The translations under genes were made by a program, and so were the position numbers. The notes under the pieces are model-generated. The model was not told the DNA's origin and did no database searches. It was given only the letters and a program-made list of their open reading frames with translations. Positions 35,811 through 47,612 of a stretch of DNA of 64,000 bases are shown here, one piece after another (position 1 is the first letter of the stretch; every line of letters begins with the position of its first letter). Source of the stretch: Adenophora triphylla var. japonica (taxonomy: Eukaryota > Streptophyta > Magnoliopsida > Asterales > Campanulaceae); contig JAFEMH010000746.1 in NCBI GenBank assembly GCA_022495995.1, positions 496,001 through 560,000 on the forward strand. The letters are read 5' to 3'.

Positions 35811-36607
35811 TAGGGGTGTAAATGGTTCTGTTTGATTTGGTTTGGGGAAATTTACGGATCGAACCACTAGTCATCGGTTCGAAAAAATTTTAAATCGAAT
35901 CGAATCATGAAAAAATTCAAACAAAATCAAACCAAACCGCTATGATTTGGTTCAAACCGCGGTTCAATAATGTGGTTCAAACCGCGGTCCAAACCGTGGA
36001 TCAAACCATGATTTGTACTACGTTTCAAACCACGATTCAGACCAAAACTTATTTTTATATTGTTTAAATTTTCTGTGATCTCGGAGGAAGAGCGAAATAT
36101 GCGGGCGTTAAGACGAAAGTTGGAGGAAGATAGAGACTAGAGGAAGAAAGAGGGTGAAGGAAGAAAAACACTTTACAATCTTTGATCGTGGAAGGGAACT
36201 TAGTTATTTATGTGTCGCAATGACGATAACAAATGATAAAATTAATATTAAATAAGATGCACAACGGGGGTTAGGATTAGTCTATGTAATATAGTTTTTT
36301 TTTTATTGATCTAACAGTAAATTTTAATAAATATACGAAAATATTAAATAAGATACAAAATGGGGGTTAGGATTAGTTTATGTAATGTGGTTTGATTTGG
36401 TGGTTTGGTTTCAAATCGCGGTTTGGTTTGGTTCAATTCGGTTTGGTTTGGTCTGGGAGGGTCAGACCACAAATCAAACCGAATCATGTTGTTTGCCAAA
36501 ATTTGAGATCGAGCCGAACCATTTATACTTGAAAATCAAACTAAATCGCATAATTTGATTCGATTCGATTTCAAATCGTGATTTGAACTGAACCACTTAC
36601 GCCCCTA
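35811..36607. mobile_element. hAT-type MITE built from GGTTTGG/GGTTCAAACC words
   Basis: Inverted ends TAGGGGTGTAAATGGTTC and GAACCACTTACGCCCCTA. Imperfect 8-bp duplications AGCCATAG (35803-35810) and AATCATAG (36608-36615). The outer thirds are dense in GGTTTGGTTT and AAACCGCGG words. An internal segment around TTAAATAAGATGCACAACGG (36250) is repeated near 36343. Confidence 0.75.
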
Positions 36608-36966
36608 AATCATAGGGATTGAATTGTCATTCCCATAAAAGCAGAGACACTTGTAGGATTAAGAGAGTCTCTAATCCCAGGTTTCTTAACCTTAATCTTC
36701 ATAATTAATAATGTCTTTACCTGACAAAAGCAGAAAGAGACAAAAACATCAAGTGACTAAATCCCATCTTTGTTCTTTCTTTCCAAATTAAAAAGACCAT
36801 AATACCCTTTGACCAGGTTTTTGACTCCTCTTTTCTCTCACTAGACTAGTCAGTCTATCTGTCTGTCTCCTCCTAGTCCTTGCTTCAAAATCCCTGGGAA
36901 CAGCAACTTTCATTAATTTTGACTTTGAGCAGAGTGAAAGAAATGGAAGTGGAGTGCACTAATAAG

Positions 36967-37100
36967 GGTTTTTTTTTTTTTTTTGATACGGGTTTCGAGC
37001 CGTCGAATTTGTCTTGGGCCACCAGGGTATCGGTCACTCGATTATCTTGGCGGATGTAAATCGCGGGATGTGCCCTATGTAGCCAGGGTGTGGTTTTTGT
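36967..37100 (-). mobile_element. SINE, 5'-truncated copy
   Basis: A T-run (poly-A on the minus strand) is followed by sequence matching the 3' half of the SINEs at 40764 and 47613, for example GATGTAAATCGCGGGATGTGC and GTAGCCAGGGTG. The tRNA-related head is absent. Confidence 0.6.
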
Positions 37101-37161
37101 TTTTCTGATTTCACCTCTTAATTGTCTCTCAACCCTTATTCAGTCAAACATTAAATAAATA

Positions 37162-38180
37162 CTCCCTCCGTTCCGCTAATATCCGCACTAAAACTATCCA
37201 CAGTAGTAGTATGAAATGGGAGATGAAATCCCATTTCATCTGCCTCGGTCCTTGCAATGGAGGTCGGCTTTAGGTTGAATGGATTGACGGGATGAAAACT
37301 TTCATCCCGTATGAAAGCCTTTTTTTTTTTTTAATTGGACACGTGTCGGCTTAGGATAGGAGGGGTACAAGGCGCGTGCACCTCACGCTCCGGATAGGCG
37401 CGTGAGGCGCGGTTTTTTTTTTTTTTTTTTTCATGAATGTGCCACGTGTCAGCCACCCATTGGTCCGTACTTTATTATTTTTTCACCTAATTATTTAAAC
37501 TCAATTATCTCATAATAAATGATTTAAAAATTAAAAAAAAATTCATCAAAATTCATCATTTTTTTTCCCTACAAATTGATATAAGTTTCATTTGATTTGG
37601 ACACAAAAAAAAAACACTCATTTTTCAATTTGAACTGAATTATCACCTAGTAAATTAATTTTTTTTAATTTTTTTTTCACCAAAATTCATCATTTATTTT
37701 TTTCTACAAATTGATATAAGTTTCATTTGATTTGAACACAAAAAAAAAAACACTCAAAGTGGTGGGGTATAGAATGATGAGTTGGAGGGAGTTGAAATTT
37801 AATTTAAGTTAATTATTGTAGGGGGTTAGATGAAATGGGTAGATGAAATATTAGGTGGATGGGAAAAAGTGTAAAAAGTGTTAGATGAAATTGGGGAGGG
37901 TGTATTACCCATTGTGGGTAGTCTAACACTGTTTGCGCGGGAATTAAGGAATATGATATTTTAATAAAATGTTGTGAGTGTAAAAGTAAAATAGGAGAGA
38001 GAATGAGTGGAGGAAATAGTAAATTATAATGGTGTTGTGAGTATTAAAATAATGTAGGAGAGAGAATGAGTGGAGTAGGGTGAATATTTTATTAATATAG
38101 AGTTTCCTTTTTGGGAGTGTGCGGTTTGTAATGGGACGCCCAAAAAGAAAAGTGTGAGATTTGTAGCGGGACGGAGGGAG
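37162..38180. mobile_element. Stowaway MITE carrying a Harbinger-type insertion
   Basis: Left end CTCCCTCCGTTCCGCTA after TA (37160-37161), right end TAGCGGGACGGAGGGAG before TA. The ordinary Stowaway interior is interrupted at a TAA by the element at 37192-37923. Confidence 0.85.
37192..37923. mobile_element. PIF/Harbinger-like MITE, nested in Stowaway
   Basis: Flanked by TAA (37189-37191 and 37924-37926). Inverted ends AACTATCCACAGTAG and CATTGTGGGTAGTC. It shares interior words with the element at 38783-39579 in the opposite sense (ATTCATCATTTTTTT, TTTCATTTGATTTGGACAC) and a GC-rich core (GGCGCGTGAGGCGCGG). Confidence 0.78.
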
Positions 38181-38239
38181 TAAGTGTTTTTTTTTTTCGA
38201 TTCAAACCTGAAAGGCTTTTAATTGTCTCTTAATTTTAA

Positions 38240-38385
38240 GCAACAAAATTGTCACTGAGCGCCTCTGAAAGTGAGGGCGCGATCGCCCATTCCAAGGGTG
38301 CGATCGCACGGTGAGTCTTGATGTGAGGGAGCGCTTATGGGGCGTGATCGCCCCTTTCAAGGGTGCGATCGCACGGTGCACTTGA
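38240..38385. repeat. Direct repeats built on the palindrome GCGATCGC
   Basis: The phrase AAGGGTGCGATCGCACGG occurs twice (about 38296-38313 and 38359-38376), each preceded by a related CGATCGCCC or GATCGCCCC word. The pattern resembles the GC-rich palindromic block seen in LTRs elsewhere in this window. It may mark an LTR fragment, but the element ends are not defined. Confidence 0.4.
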
Positions 38386-38782
38386 TATACATTTCAGAAA
38401 CGATTTCAGATGAAAAATCAAACAACTTGCCTAATTCAAAATTCAGTTTTCAGATACTGCCTATTAAAAATTCAGTCAATTTTAAAAGTAAAATCAAATT
38501 TCAGCTCTTAACACTTAAAAGAACAAAAAAAAAAAAAAAAAAACCCCAATTGATTTGTTGTACCCCAAAGTTAATACAAGCAGGGGCAAGGGCAAGAATA
38601 GCAGCAAATTACCAAACAGGCAAACATCCTTGTTACACACTTATACCATCTCTTCCCTCCTCGAGCCCCCCAAGCTTCTTACTATACCCTTCCTTGGTTT
38701 CTGCTCTCTCTCTCTCTCTCTCTCTCTCATAAAACACAGAATCTTTCTCTCTAGATTTAATTTTCATAATCACATAGTATAA

Positions 38783-39579
38783 GACCATTTACAATAGTTT
38801 TAACTGTCCCATTTTTTCAACACCCTTTAAAATATGACACATCATCTTCTCTTTCCTCCACCTAATTATTCAACACCCCATTCAATTTTTAACACCTACA
38901 ATGATTTCAACACACTTTCAACTCATTATCCTATATCCCACCACTTTTATTTTATTTTTTATTTTTATAATTAGTAAAATAATAATAATAATTATTAATT
39001 AAAAAAATTATTATTATTATTATTATTAATAATTATTATTATTATTATCATTTATAATTAAAAAAATACTTCATACTTATTTTATTTTATTTTTTATTCC
39101 TTATTTTTCAATATAATTGAAAATTTTATATTGAAAAAAAAGTATTTTTTTTCTGTGTCCAAATCAAATGAAACAAGACTCTATTTATAGAGAAAAAATT
39201 ATGAATTTTGGTGTAAATTTTTTTTTTTTTTATATAAGATAATTGCCTTTAAAAAATTTGGATGAAATTCGAAAAAAATAAAAAAAACTGACCAATCATA
39301 AAGCGACAAGTGTCATATCTCAGGGAAAAAAGAAAAAAAAAAAAAGAAGGAAACCTTCAGCGCCTAACGCGCCTAAAGAGAAGGTGTGCTACACGCGCCT
39401 TGTCCGGCCCAATGGGAGTGCGACACTTGTCTAAATGGGGCTCAAAATTTTTTTTTCAACATTTGTTGAATTTTTTCAACAAAAACAAATTTTCCAACTG
39501 TTGAATAATTTTTCAACCGGCCATTATAGGGTTCTCAACTGTTGAAATAAAATTTTCAACAGGCCCATTGTAGATGGTC
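38783..39579. mobile_element. PIF/Harbinger-like MITE
   Basis: Flanked by TAA (38780-38782 and 39580-39582). Inverted ends GACCATTTACAATAG and CATTGTAGATGGTC. 797 bp, non-coding, AT-rich with (ATT)n tracts and a small GC-rich core (CTAACGCGCCTAAAGAG). Related to 37192-37923. Confidence 0.85.
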
Positions 39580-40204
39580 TAAGTAACTACGAAATCAACA
39601 AGCATAGATTATTTGAAAAAGCTATGGCATATTTGTTATTTTACCGGAAGTGTTAGTTCGCTTACTATCATTTTTGTAAAAGAAAAAAAGCAACTACGAC
39701 AGAGAAGTACTACAAAACGACTAAAATATCCAATCTAAGTTCACGAAAATATAATGAAAATATAAAAGCACGACAAAACGTCTAAGATATCATTTTTGTA
39801 AAAGAAATTTATTTGATTTATGTGAGATTAACCATGAATCAACTGAATCACTTCAATATACAAAGTTCAAACACTATCTTTTTATGATTTAAGAATAAAA
39901 TAGTCATTATATTTATATAAAATTTACGAGTGATCGTGAATTTTAATCAAAAACTCGTGGAAGGCCGTAATACTTTTGTCTAAACTTTAAGGGAAATTCC
40001 AAAATTATTTAAAGAGGTTTTACTAACTTTGTAATCCGGTACCTAATAATAATACTCACTTCCTCACAAACAAAATGATAGTTTCATTTGATTTTTCAAA
40101 TGATTTAAGGTTATATTATAAGTTTTAAAAATTTTGAATTCTTACCTTTGAAAATGAGACTAACTTTATGAAAAAAAAAATGGGACTATCCTTTTGATAA
40201 GCAG
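39580..40204. other. AT-rich spacer
   Basis: Nothing recognisable. Short repeats of CATTTTTGTAAAAGAAA occur near 39670 and 39790. Confidence 0.3.
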
Positions 40205-40206
40205 TA

Positions 40207-40494
40207 CTCCATCCGTTTCGCCCAAAAAGTCACAAATTTTCATTTTGGGCGTCCCATTTAAAAAGACACTTTCCCAAAAAGGAAAGTTTTTATTACTATT
40301 TCACCCACTCATTCTCTCTCCTACTTTACTTTTACACTCACAATATTCTCTCTCCTAACTATTCCTCCCACTCATTCTCTTTCGTATTTAATTTTTCATA
40401 CTCACAACATTTAAATTTTTTCTCTTTCCTACATCATTTTCCTTAATTTGCGTGCGAGGTTTGGTTTGGACATTTTCGAGCGGGACGGAGGGAG
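40207..40494. mobile_element. Stowaway MITE
   Basis: CTCCATCCGTTTCGCCC at the left, GAGCGGGACGGAGGGAG at the right, TA on both sides, family interior with two CACTCATTCTCT words. Confidence 0.88.
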
Positions 40495-40763
40495 TATTGA
40501 CCATTGTGTATACATATAGTCTTCATTCCAAAATGAATGAAAAAAAAATCAGATTTAGTTTTGATCAAGATCAATTTTTATTTTTTTAAAATTCATTTTA
40601 TATTAAAGAAGTCATAATTTTTTTATTTTAGTAGCAATTAAATTGCTTGTTACTCCCTTCAAAACCAATTTTGTAATTTGGTACTTAATACTAATACTAA
40701 AATACTAAATTACTAATACTAATACCTACTATGGTCTATTGTGTCAAAAACACAATAAGTCCA

Positions 40764-41197
40764 CCTAAGTGGCTTTGGCCAGCAGTATTTTGGTGGCTTT
40801 CCGTAGGGAAAGTCACCGATTCGATTCCCCCCAAGGGAAATTTTTATGGTTTAATTTCTACCTTGGATTTCAGGGTTTTTAGGAGTCCTTCGGGGCACAT
40901 CCGTGCAGTTGAGGAAGCACCACTGCTGGGCTTACAACCTCAGTGTGGGGAGTTCAAATCTTGGCAGGAGCACTTGGTGTTGTAAAAGTGATGTAATTGC
41001 CTCGACAGGAGCAGCTGGAGCAGCCATTTGGTGTTGTAAGAGTGTAAATGCCTTGTAGGAGGGCTCCCTTGGGGCCAGGAGTATAAGGGTCTTTATTACC
41101 CTTGCATAGGGCACACCTCCGCCATATCTTGAGGGGCCCGTCGCAGTGGTCAGGATTGATCCGTGAAAGTGGAGAACCTGGGTAATAAAAAAAAAAA
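40764..41197 (+). mobile_element. tRNA-derived SINE with poly-A tail
   Basis: Flanked by an approximately 18-bp target duplication AAAAACACAATAAGTCCA (40746-40763 and about 41198-41215). The head contains a pol III box B-like CGATTCGATTCC at 40817-40828 and a looser box A upstream. The tail is A-rich. A full copy in the other orientation is at 47613-47975. It sits about 80 bp upstream of the CT-rich leader of the DUF630/632 gene. Confidence 0.85.
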
Positions 41198-41279
41198 AAA
41201 AACACAATAAGTCCATTTTACAACAAGGACAAATATTTCTATACACACCCCCCCCCCACACACACACACACACCCACAC

Positions 41280-42052
41280 TTCCCTCTCTCTCTCTCTCTC
41301 TCTCCCCCTTGAGTGACAGTGACAAAGCCATTTCAGCAGAAAAACACAGCTTTTACTCTCTCTCTGTGTACCCCACCTCCATTTTCCCAACTTTCTTCAA
41401 GGGGGAGATGAAATGGGGTGCTTTAATGGTTTCTCAAAGATCTAAAAGCTAAGATTTTTTAGCAGAAACCCCATTTCATATATCATCAAAAGTATATGAA
41501 TTGGGTTGGTCTCAAGCTCCTTTAAAAGGTACATTTTTAACTCCATTTTGCAAAATCTCAGTCAAAATCCCCCAAAAGAATGCATCTTTCTTGTAGAGTG
41601 AAAAATAGAAAAAGAAAAGCATTCCTTTGTTCCTCCAAAGAAAACCTTTTCTTTTACCCCTTCTTCTCTAACCAGTGAGTGCACACCTTTGCAACATTTT
41701 CAAGAAATGGAGAAATGGGTTGCCCTCAAACTCCTTTAAGTAGTTAGTTCCTCTCTCTCTCTCTCTTCCTCTCTCTCTCTCTCCCATTTTGAAAAATCGC
41801 TCTTAAAGGCCCAAAAAGAGACTAGTGTCTTTTTGGCCCAAACTTGCCTCTTCTCTTTGAAGCATCTTCTCATAACAGAGCACTCCTCTGCAACATTGTC
41901 AAGAAATAAAGAAATGGGTTGGTCCTAAGCTCATTTAAAAGGTATATTATCCCACTCAAAACCCAGAAAGTGTTCATTTTTTTGGCTTAAATCCCACCTC
42001 TTCACCAAGCAGAATCACACACACACACAGAAAAGAAAGCATCTTTGAAGAA
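41280..42052 (+). promoter_or_regulatory. Leader of the DUF630/632 gene with repeated upstream start codons
   Basis: CT-rich leader with (CA)n and (CT)n tracts. A segment with the phrase GGGTTGGTCTCAAGCTCC occurs at about 41502 and recurs in altered form at 41715 and 41914. Each contains an ATG with a very short frame: MNWVGLKLL (41496), MGCPQTPLSS (41715) and MGWS (41914), all upstream of the real start at 42053. Some of this may be spliced out (CTTTAAAAG|GTACAT resembles a donor). Confidence 0.55.
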
Positions 42053-42710
42053 ATGGGTGGCTGTGTTGCTTCAAAGTTAGAAGAAGAGCAAGAAGTGGTA
42101 GCCATATGCAGAGAGAGAAAGCATCACCTAAAACTAGCTGTAGATAGAAGGTATGCCCTTGCAGAGGCTCATTTTAGGTACTGTCAAGCTGTCTATGGAG
42201 TTTCAGCTGCTATTAACCTATTTGTGAAATGTCATTCTTGCCCTCCATCACAATTTTCCATCACTTTCCCTCCACCTTGTCCACCATCTCCCCCAAAACT
42301 CAAAGAAAATATAGTCTCTAACCCTTTGTTCCTTCAACAAACACCAACTGAGCCCACCAAAGAAGCCATTGCTTGTGAATCCTGTGGTTCCTCAACCCCT
42401 TCTTCAGACTCTTCTGAGGATGAGAGAGTTGAACATTCAGAGAGAGCAGGGGATCAAGAAAAGGTCTTTTGTAGCAGAAACTGGCCGGTCCGGAATGAAG
42501 TTTATAATAACTATGATTATTACACGGGAATGCCTCCATCAATGCCGTCACCTCAGAGAGAATTTGGTTGGGATTTCTTTGACCCTTTTGCCACTATGAG
42601 GCCAGAGATTATAAGTGGATATAGTCGAAATTCAGATGATGATGTGAGGGCAGTAAGGGAACAGGAAGGAATTCCTGAGCTAGAAGAAGAAGAAGATGAA
42701 GAAGATGAAG

Positions 42711-42741
<31 letters not shown>

Positions 42742-45700
42742 GGGGGATAGAGTGAAAGAAGACAGAAAAGTGGTGAAAGCTGAAAAGAAAGAGAGAGTAA
42801 AACATGAGAGTGGGGTTGAGGTTGTGAGGACAGTGGATAGTGCTAATGTGAGCCAGGGGGAACAGCCGAAAGGGTTAACAGTTATTGATACTCCGGTTCG
42901 AGGGAGGGAGTTGTTGGAAGCATTGAAAGATATTGAAGACTACTTTCTTAGGGTTTATAGCTCTGGGAAGGATGTTTCCAGAATGTTAGAGGTCAATAGG
43001 TTTCATTTGCAATCCAATTTGGAGGAAATAAAAGGTGAGCCGCAGCTAATTCTTCTTAAATTTTTGTAGTTTTTCTTACATTATGATTAATCTCGGGTTC
43101 TTTAATTGACTTACCGATGCACTTCTATTTTGACCTTTAAGTAGAATATTGCTTAAGTTGTGTTTCTTGATGAATCTAAGATATCAACAAGTTAACTTCC
43201 ATTTTATGTTTAGAGCTACCTGAATTGTTGATTTTGCACTCTTCCAAAGGACTGTTGTGTTGACTTTTCACACAATTACGCTTATTTTAAGCTAACGAGT
43301 CAATCAACATGAGAAATTATAAATTTATTAAGGGGCATTAGGAAACCAAGATAATTTGGGACATAAATAAATAGTAACCAAGACGGTCTCCCGGGATTGA
43401 GAGGCAATTTCTATGTGCGGGCTTGTTATTAATGTGATAGTTCATCATCTCCTTTTGCTTGAGCTGGCTCTTCCCTCTCCACCGGGAATACCAAAACTTT
43501 ACTTCATTTGATGTTTCGTTTGAAACATGAAAATTGGGTGTTGATTCCTCTTAATTCTATTACTAAAAGAGAAATGGATTTTCTGTTAATTTAGCGCAAA
43601 AATGAATCTTCTTTCTGCTTCAACCTGCTAGTGTTGCCTTTTTGTTTCTTTATTGTAATAGCAGTTAGGTTATTTGGCTTTTTTTCCGCTCAATCTTGTT
43701 AAGTTTGCTTTGGCTTGGCAATGGATTCTTCCTTTGGTTCCGCCACTGTTGTCATCTTTCTTTTTATTCCTCTTTTAAAAAGATTTGTTGGCATCACTTT
43801 TCTGTTCATCTTTGTTTCAAAGGAAAATGTTTTCGACTGCCCAATGCATGATTATATTCTGCTGCCCTCAAGCTTTTGGTCCCCTCGTAACATGCAGAGA
43901 AGGCTTTTGGAAAAAAAAAAACCCTACATTTCCTCTCTGTTATGCTATGAAGCTTTTGAACTTTTCTTAATCTCTGTATTCTTCTTTTCTTGTTTTCTTC
44001 TGTTTGATTGACTATAAATTGATGGTAGAATGGATGACAACTTTTACTAGAACAATGGGGGTCAATATTGATGAACTGCTGTTTTAACGGTAAAATGATC
44101 ATTTTTCTCGATATAAAGGTGGTCATTTGTCCATTTTCCAAAATAAAAAACTGAATTATTAGACCACCCTTCCCAAACCTCAATGGGCCGTCTGACATTA
44201 GTTTGCATACTTGTATTGAGCGTCTTTTATTTTCATGTATGGTGCATGTTAACTCAAAATCTTTCGCTCAGCACACTTTCACCTATAGTTTTCTTCATCC
44301 GTCTCATATTTGTTGCAGAAAACTCGACCAAGCTCATCCAAGCGATCACATTGCGAAGTACATCTTCTCGTTCTTCATCATCTTCTAAAAGTCTTGTAGC
44401 ATCAAGCTCCAAAAGCTCTTCAACATGGACAGAATTCAACAATGATCTTTTTGATGATTGCGGGGGAATGGTTTCTGGTAGTCATTCACTGACACTTGGA
44501 AGACTTTATGCTTGGGAAAAGAAACTCTACGAGGAGGTCAAGGTAAACTTATTATCATATTCAAATTGTCTTAAGACACCTTAATTGCTAAATACACACT
44601 CTTCCTCTCAAGAGTTGTACTGTTTTAAGACTTACTACCTCCGTCTCAAAATGAATATCCAAAAAAAAAAATCAATAATTAAGCAGTCCTACTTGAAAAA
44701 CTATGCTAACGAATTTGCTCTTTACTTTATCGTACATATATTAAACATAGAACTAAAAATACCCCCTGTCCCAAAAAGAATGCATTTGACAAGTCAAACT
44801 TTTTAAGAACTTTTTTTGTACATTTCTTATTTATTATTATTTATTTTTTTTGATAAAAGAAGAAGATTTTTAGAAGGGAGAAATACATTTTCTAGATTTC
44901 CCTCTCATTTCTCTTCTCTGCATTGCCTCTTAAACATGTCCTATTAAAAGACCTATTTTCACTAGATTCTTTCCTAAGAGCATACTCCCTCCGTCCCATA
45001 GCTAGGTGCACATTTTGCCATTTTGGGCGTCCCAAACCTACGTGCACATTTCCTAAAATGGAAAAGAATGTTTACTATTCCCTCCAATCATTCTCTCTCT
45101 TACATTATTTTAATACTCACAATACCATTATAATTTACTATTTCCTCCACTCATTCTCTTTCCTATTTTACTTTTACACTCACAACACTTTCTCCATTAT
45201 TCACTTCCTTAATTTACGTGCAAAAGTCAAAGTGTGCATATAGGTCCGGGACGGAGGGAGTATGCATTTTGGGGAGATAACTTAGATTTATACATTATTT
45301 TAGTAGAACACTCTTTTTTGGAAACACTTTTCTTTTCCTTTTTTTTTTTTTTTTTTTTGTGTGTGTGTATGTGTGTGTGTGGTAGTACTATTTCAAGCCT
45401 TCAAACCAAAGGGTATTTATGGAAAACTTCATGAGCTTTTTAGGCGGGAGACAGCACTAGGAAAATCTACGAGAAGAAGTGCAGTCAACTGAGAAACCAA
45501 GATGCCAGGGGGGAGGACGGAGTTGCTATTGATAAGACTAGGGCTGCTATTAAAGACTTGTATAGCAGAATCTTGGTCGCAATTCGGAGTGCCGAGTCAA
45601 TCTCAGAAAGAATAGATAAACTGAGAGATGAAGAACTACAGCCCCAAATTATCGAGCTGCTACACGGGTAAGTATTTATGAAGGCCAATTTTATGATTTT

Positions 45701-46637
45701 TTATTAAATCTTCATTTTTCTTGCAAAACAAGAACCGAAAATTTTGTTATTTACATGTGTAATGAGTCTTTTCCTAATTTAATCCCCTCGCCCTTTCAGT
45801 TTAATGCATATGTGGCAAATTATGTTGGAATCACATGAGATTCAGAACAAGATTATATTTGAAGTAAAACTCTTTACTTGCCCTACATATGGAAAATTCT
45901 CCAGTAACTTTCACCAACAAGCTACACGCCAGCTCGAGACGGAGCTACGAAACTGGCGTGAACGGTTTCGGGAGTATGTTGCTGCACAAAAGTTGTACGT
46001 TGAATCCCTCCACGACTGGCTATCTAAGTTTGTTGTTCCAGAGGTTGAACACTATTCGCGAGAAAGAAGTAATGGGCCACCTCAGTTCAACGGGCCTCCA
46101 CTACTCAAGATTTATCGTGATTGGTTAGCTTCAATGGATAATTTGCCTGACAAGTCAGTCTCGTATGCTATAAAGAGCTTCACAAAGGATGTACGAGCTT
46201 TGTGGGCCCAGCAAGGCGAGGAACTGCAGCAGAAAAGGAAAGTTGACAATCTGTCAAAAGAACTTGACCGGAAGATTCTAGTCTTCCAGAAGGCTGAAAA
46301 CAGGGTATTTGAGTCAAAGCTCTCGGACCATAACTCAGAACTCGGGGTTGACCAACGGGCAGACAACTTGAGAGAGAGGAAGGATTTGCTGGATGACTTC
46401 AGAACAAAGGTGGATATAGAGAGAGGGAAACACCAGAGTTGCATGCAAGAAACAGAGAGACTCACATTAAATGGATTTCAGACAGGATTCTCTCGGGTTT
46501 TCGAGTCCATGGTAGATTTTTCAAAGGTTTCCTTTAAAATGTATCATGATCTTGTTACTAATCGGGAAAATGGAAAGAAAGTTGAGGACTCATCATATAT
46601 AGAGGCTTCAAATGTCGAGCAAGAAGGAAGTAGATGA
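42053..46637 (+). CDS. DUF630/DUF632 protein (NRG2/bZIP-like family)
   Basis: Coding exons: 42053-43034, 44319-44542, 45444-45667, 45800-46637; 755 aa, phases agree at every junction. Residues 1-60 are DUF630, starting MGGCVASK, a likely N-myristoylation site with an adjacent Cys, so membrane attachment is plausible. Residues 60-200 are Pro/Ser-rich. Residues about 208-229 are an uninterrupted Glu/Asp run encoded by a (GAA)n tract. DUF632 starts near residue 281 (ELLEALKDIEDYFLRVY) and fills the rest, with long helices (QLETELRNWRERF, ELQQKRKVDNLSKEL) suggesting coiled coils. Members of this plant family include NRG2, a nitrate-response regulator, and other growth-related proteins. Which branch this one belongs to cannot be told here. 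The start was chosen because DUF630 proteins begin MG(G/C)xxS/AK. Introns 1 (1.28 kb) and 2 (with a Stowaway) are non-coding. Confidence 0.92.
42678..42740 (+). repeat. (GAA)n coding microsatellite
   Basis: Repeated GAA with a few GAT codons inside exon 1 of the DUF630/632 gene, giving an acidic run. In frame and likely length-variable. Confidence 0.9.
43035..44318 (+). other. Intron 1 of the DUF630/632 gene
   Basis: GT donor at 43035 and TTGCAG acceptor at 44318. No element or embedded gene recognised. Confidence 0.75.
44985..45260. mobile_element. Stowaway MITE in intron 2 of the DUF630/632 gene
   Basis: CTCCCTCCGTCCCATAGC at the left, CCGGGACGGAGGGAG at the right, TA on both sides. Two weaker Stowaway-like starts precede it (about 44636 and 44760). 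A T-run and (GT)n follow at 45335-45382. Confidence 0.9.
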
Positions 46638-47014
46638 CACATCTGACAGGCACGTCTCTATTATTTCTCGGTTCTTTTCGGCTATTACATTGTAGTGTTT
46701 AGGTAATTTGCAGGTATTGTACATTAGATTGTGCCGAAGCAACTCACTGAGGCACAATCATTTAGTTGAATTTCTTGATCTCAACCTTGGGCCTTTTTCT
46801 TTTATTATTTTTTTCCCTTCCAAATGTTGTGGTATTGCCCACAATTTTGTTTGTAAGACCTGTAACCATGCTAGCTCTTCCATCTTTATTGGGAAAAATT
46901 ACCATTAAGTTGTATGGATGGAGGGAGATTCAGGTGGGCAGACCTTGTAAGTAATTTTTATGTATCATTTTGTACTAAAAAGGGCATAATCTACTCTGCA
47001 GTACAATAGTAAAG
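46638..47014 (+). other. 3' untranslated region of the DUF630/632 gene
   Basis: AT-rich, no further gene. Transcript end is likely within about 350 bp. The next element begins at 47015. Confidence 0.5.
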
Positions 47015-47223
47015 TAGGGATGACGAAAATTCCGATCCCGTCTCAAATCTGCAATGACCCGTCCCAAATAGGAAGGGTTTGGGAAGCATTTTTAGAAACT
47101 CGTCTGGATGGTTTGAGACGGGTTTGAGATTACCTTGAACACGCCCCACCTTGTTTAACTTGCCCCGCATGATATATAATTGTATTTTTAATAGTCTCAA
47201 ATAGTATTAACAATATTTATATA

Positions 47224-47495
47224 TTAGAATAAGCCCGTGTCCGAGGACACGTTATTTTTTTTATTTTTATTTATTTATTTTTTTAATTAAGCCCATGTCT
47301 GAGGACACTTTTTTTTTTATTTAATTTAAAAAAAAAATTTTAAGGGCAAAATTTAATTTAAAAAAAAAATAAAAAATTTAAGGGCAAAATGGGAAAAGGA
47401 CAAAATAGTGAGGGCAAAATGAGAATTTCGGTCGTTGAAACTATTCATTCAACTGTTCATTGGCTTAGGTGGACAACTCTAATTTATACTATAGA
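47224..47495 (-). mobile_element. Short non-autonomous Helitron
   Basis: On the minus strand it begins TCTATAGTATAAATTAG and ends with the hairpin CGTGTCCTCGGACACG, eight bases, then CTAA. It sits between A and T as Helitrons do (A|TC...CTAA|T). 272 bp. A second hairpin-like word (GCCCATGTCTGAGGACAC) lies inside at about 47286. No coding sequence. Confidence 0.72.
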
Positions 47496-47612
47496 TTACT
47501 CCTACTTATCTCGATGATGCAATGTAATTTTCTTAAGTTTATACAATAGCATAGATTTTTTATCTTTATAAGGAAAAAAGAGCATTTTATAGTGAAATAG
47601 TAAGGTTTTTTT

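Noticed and set aside
40932..41390. 152-aa minus-strand frame
   Set aside because: It crosses a SINE, (CT)n and (CA)n tracts, and shows no family similarity.
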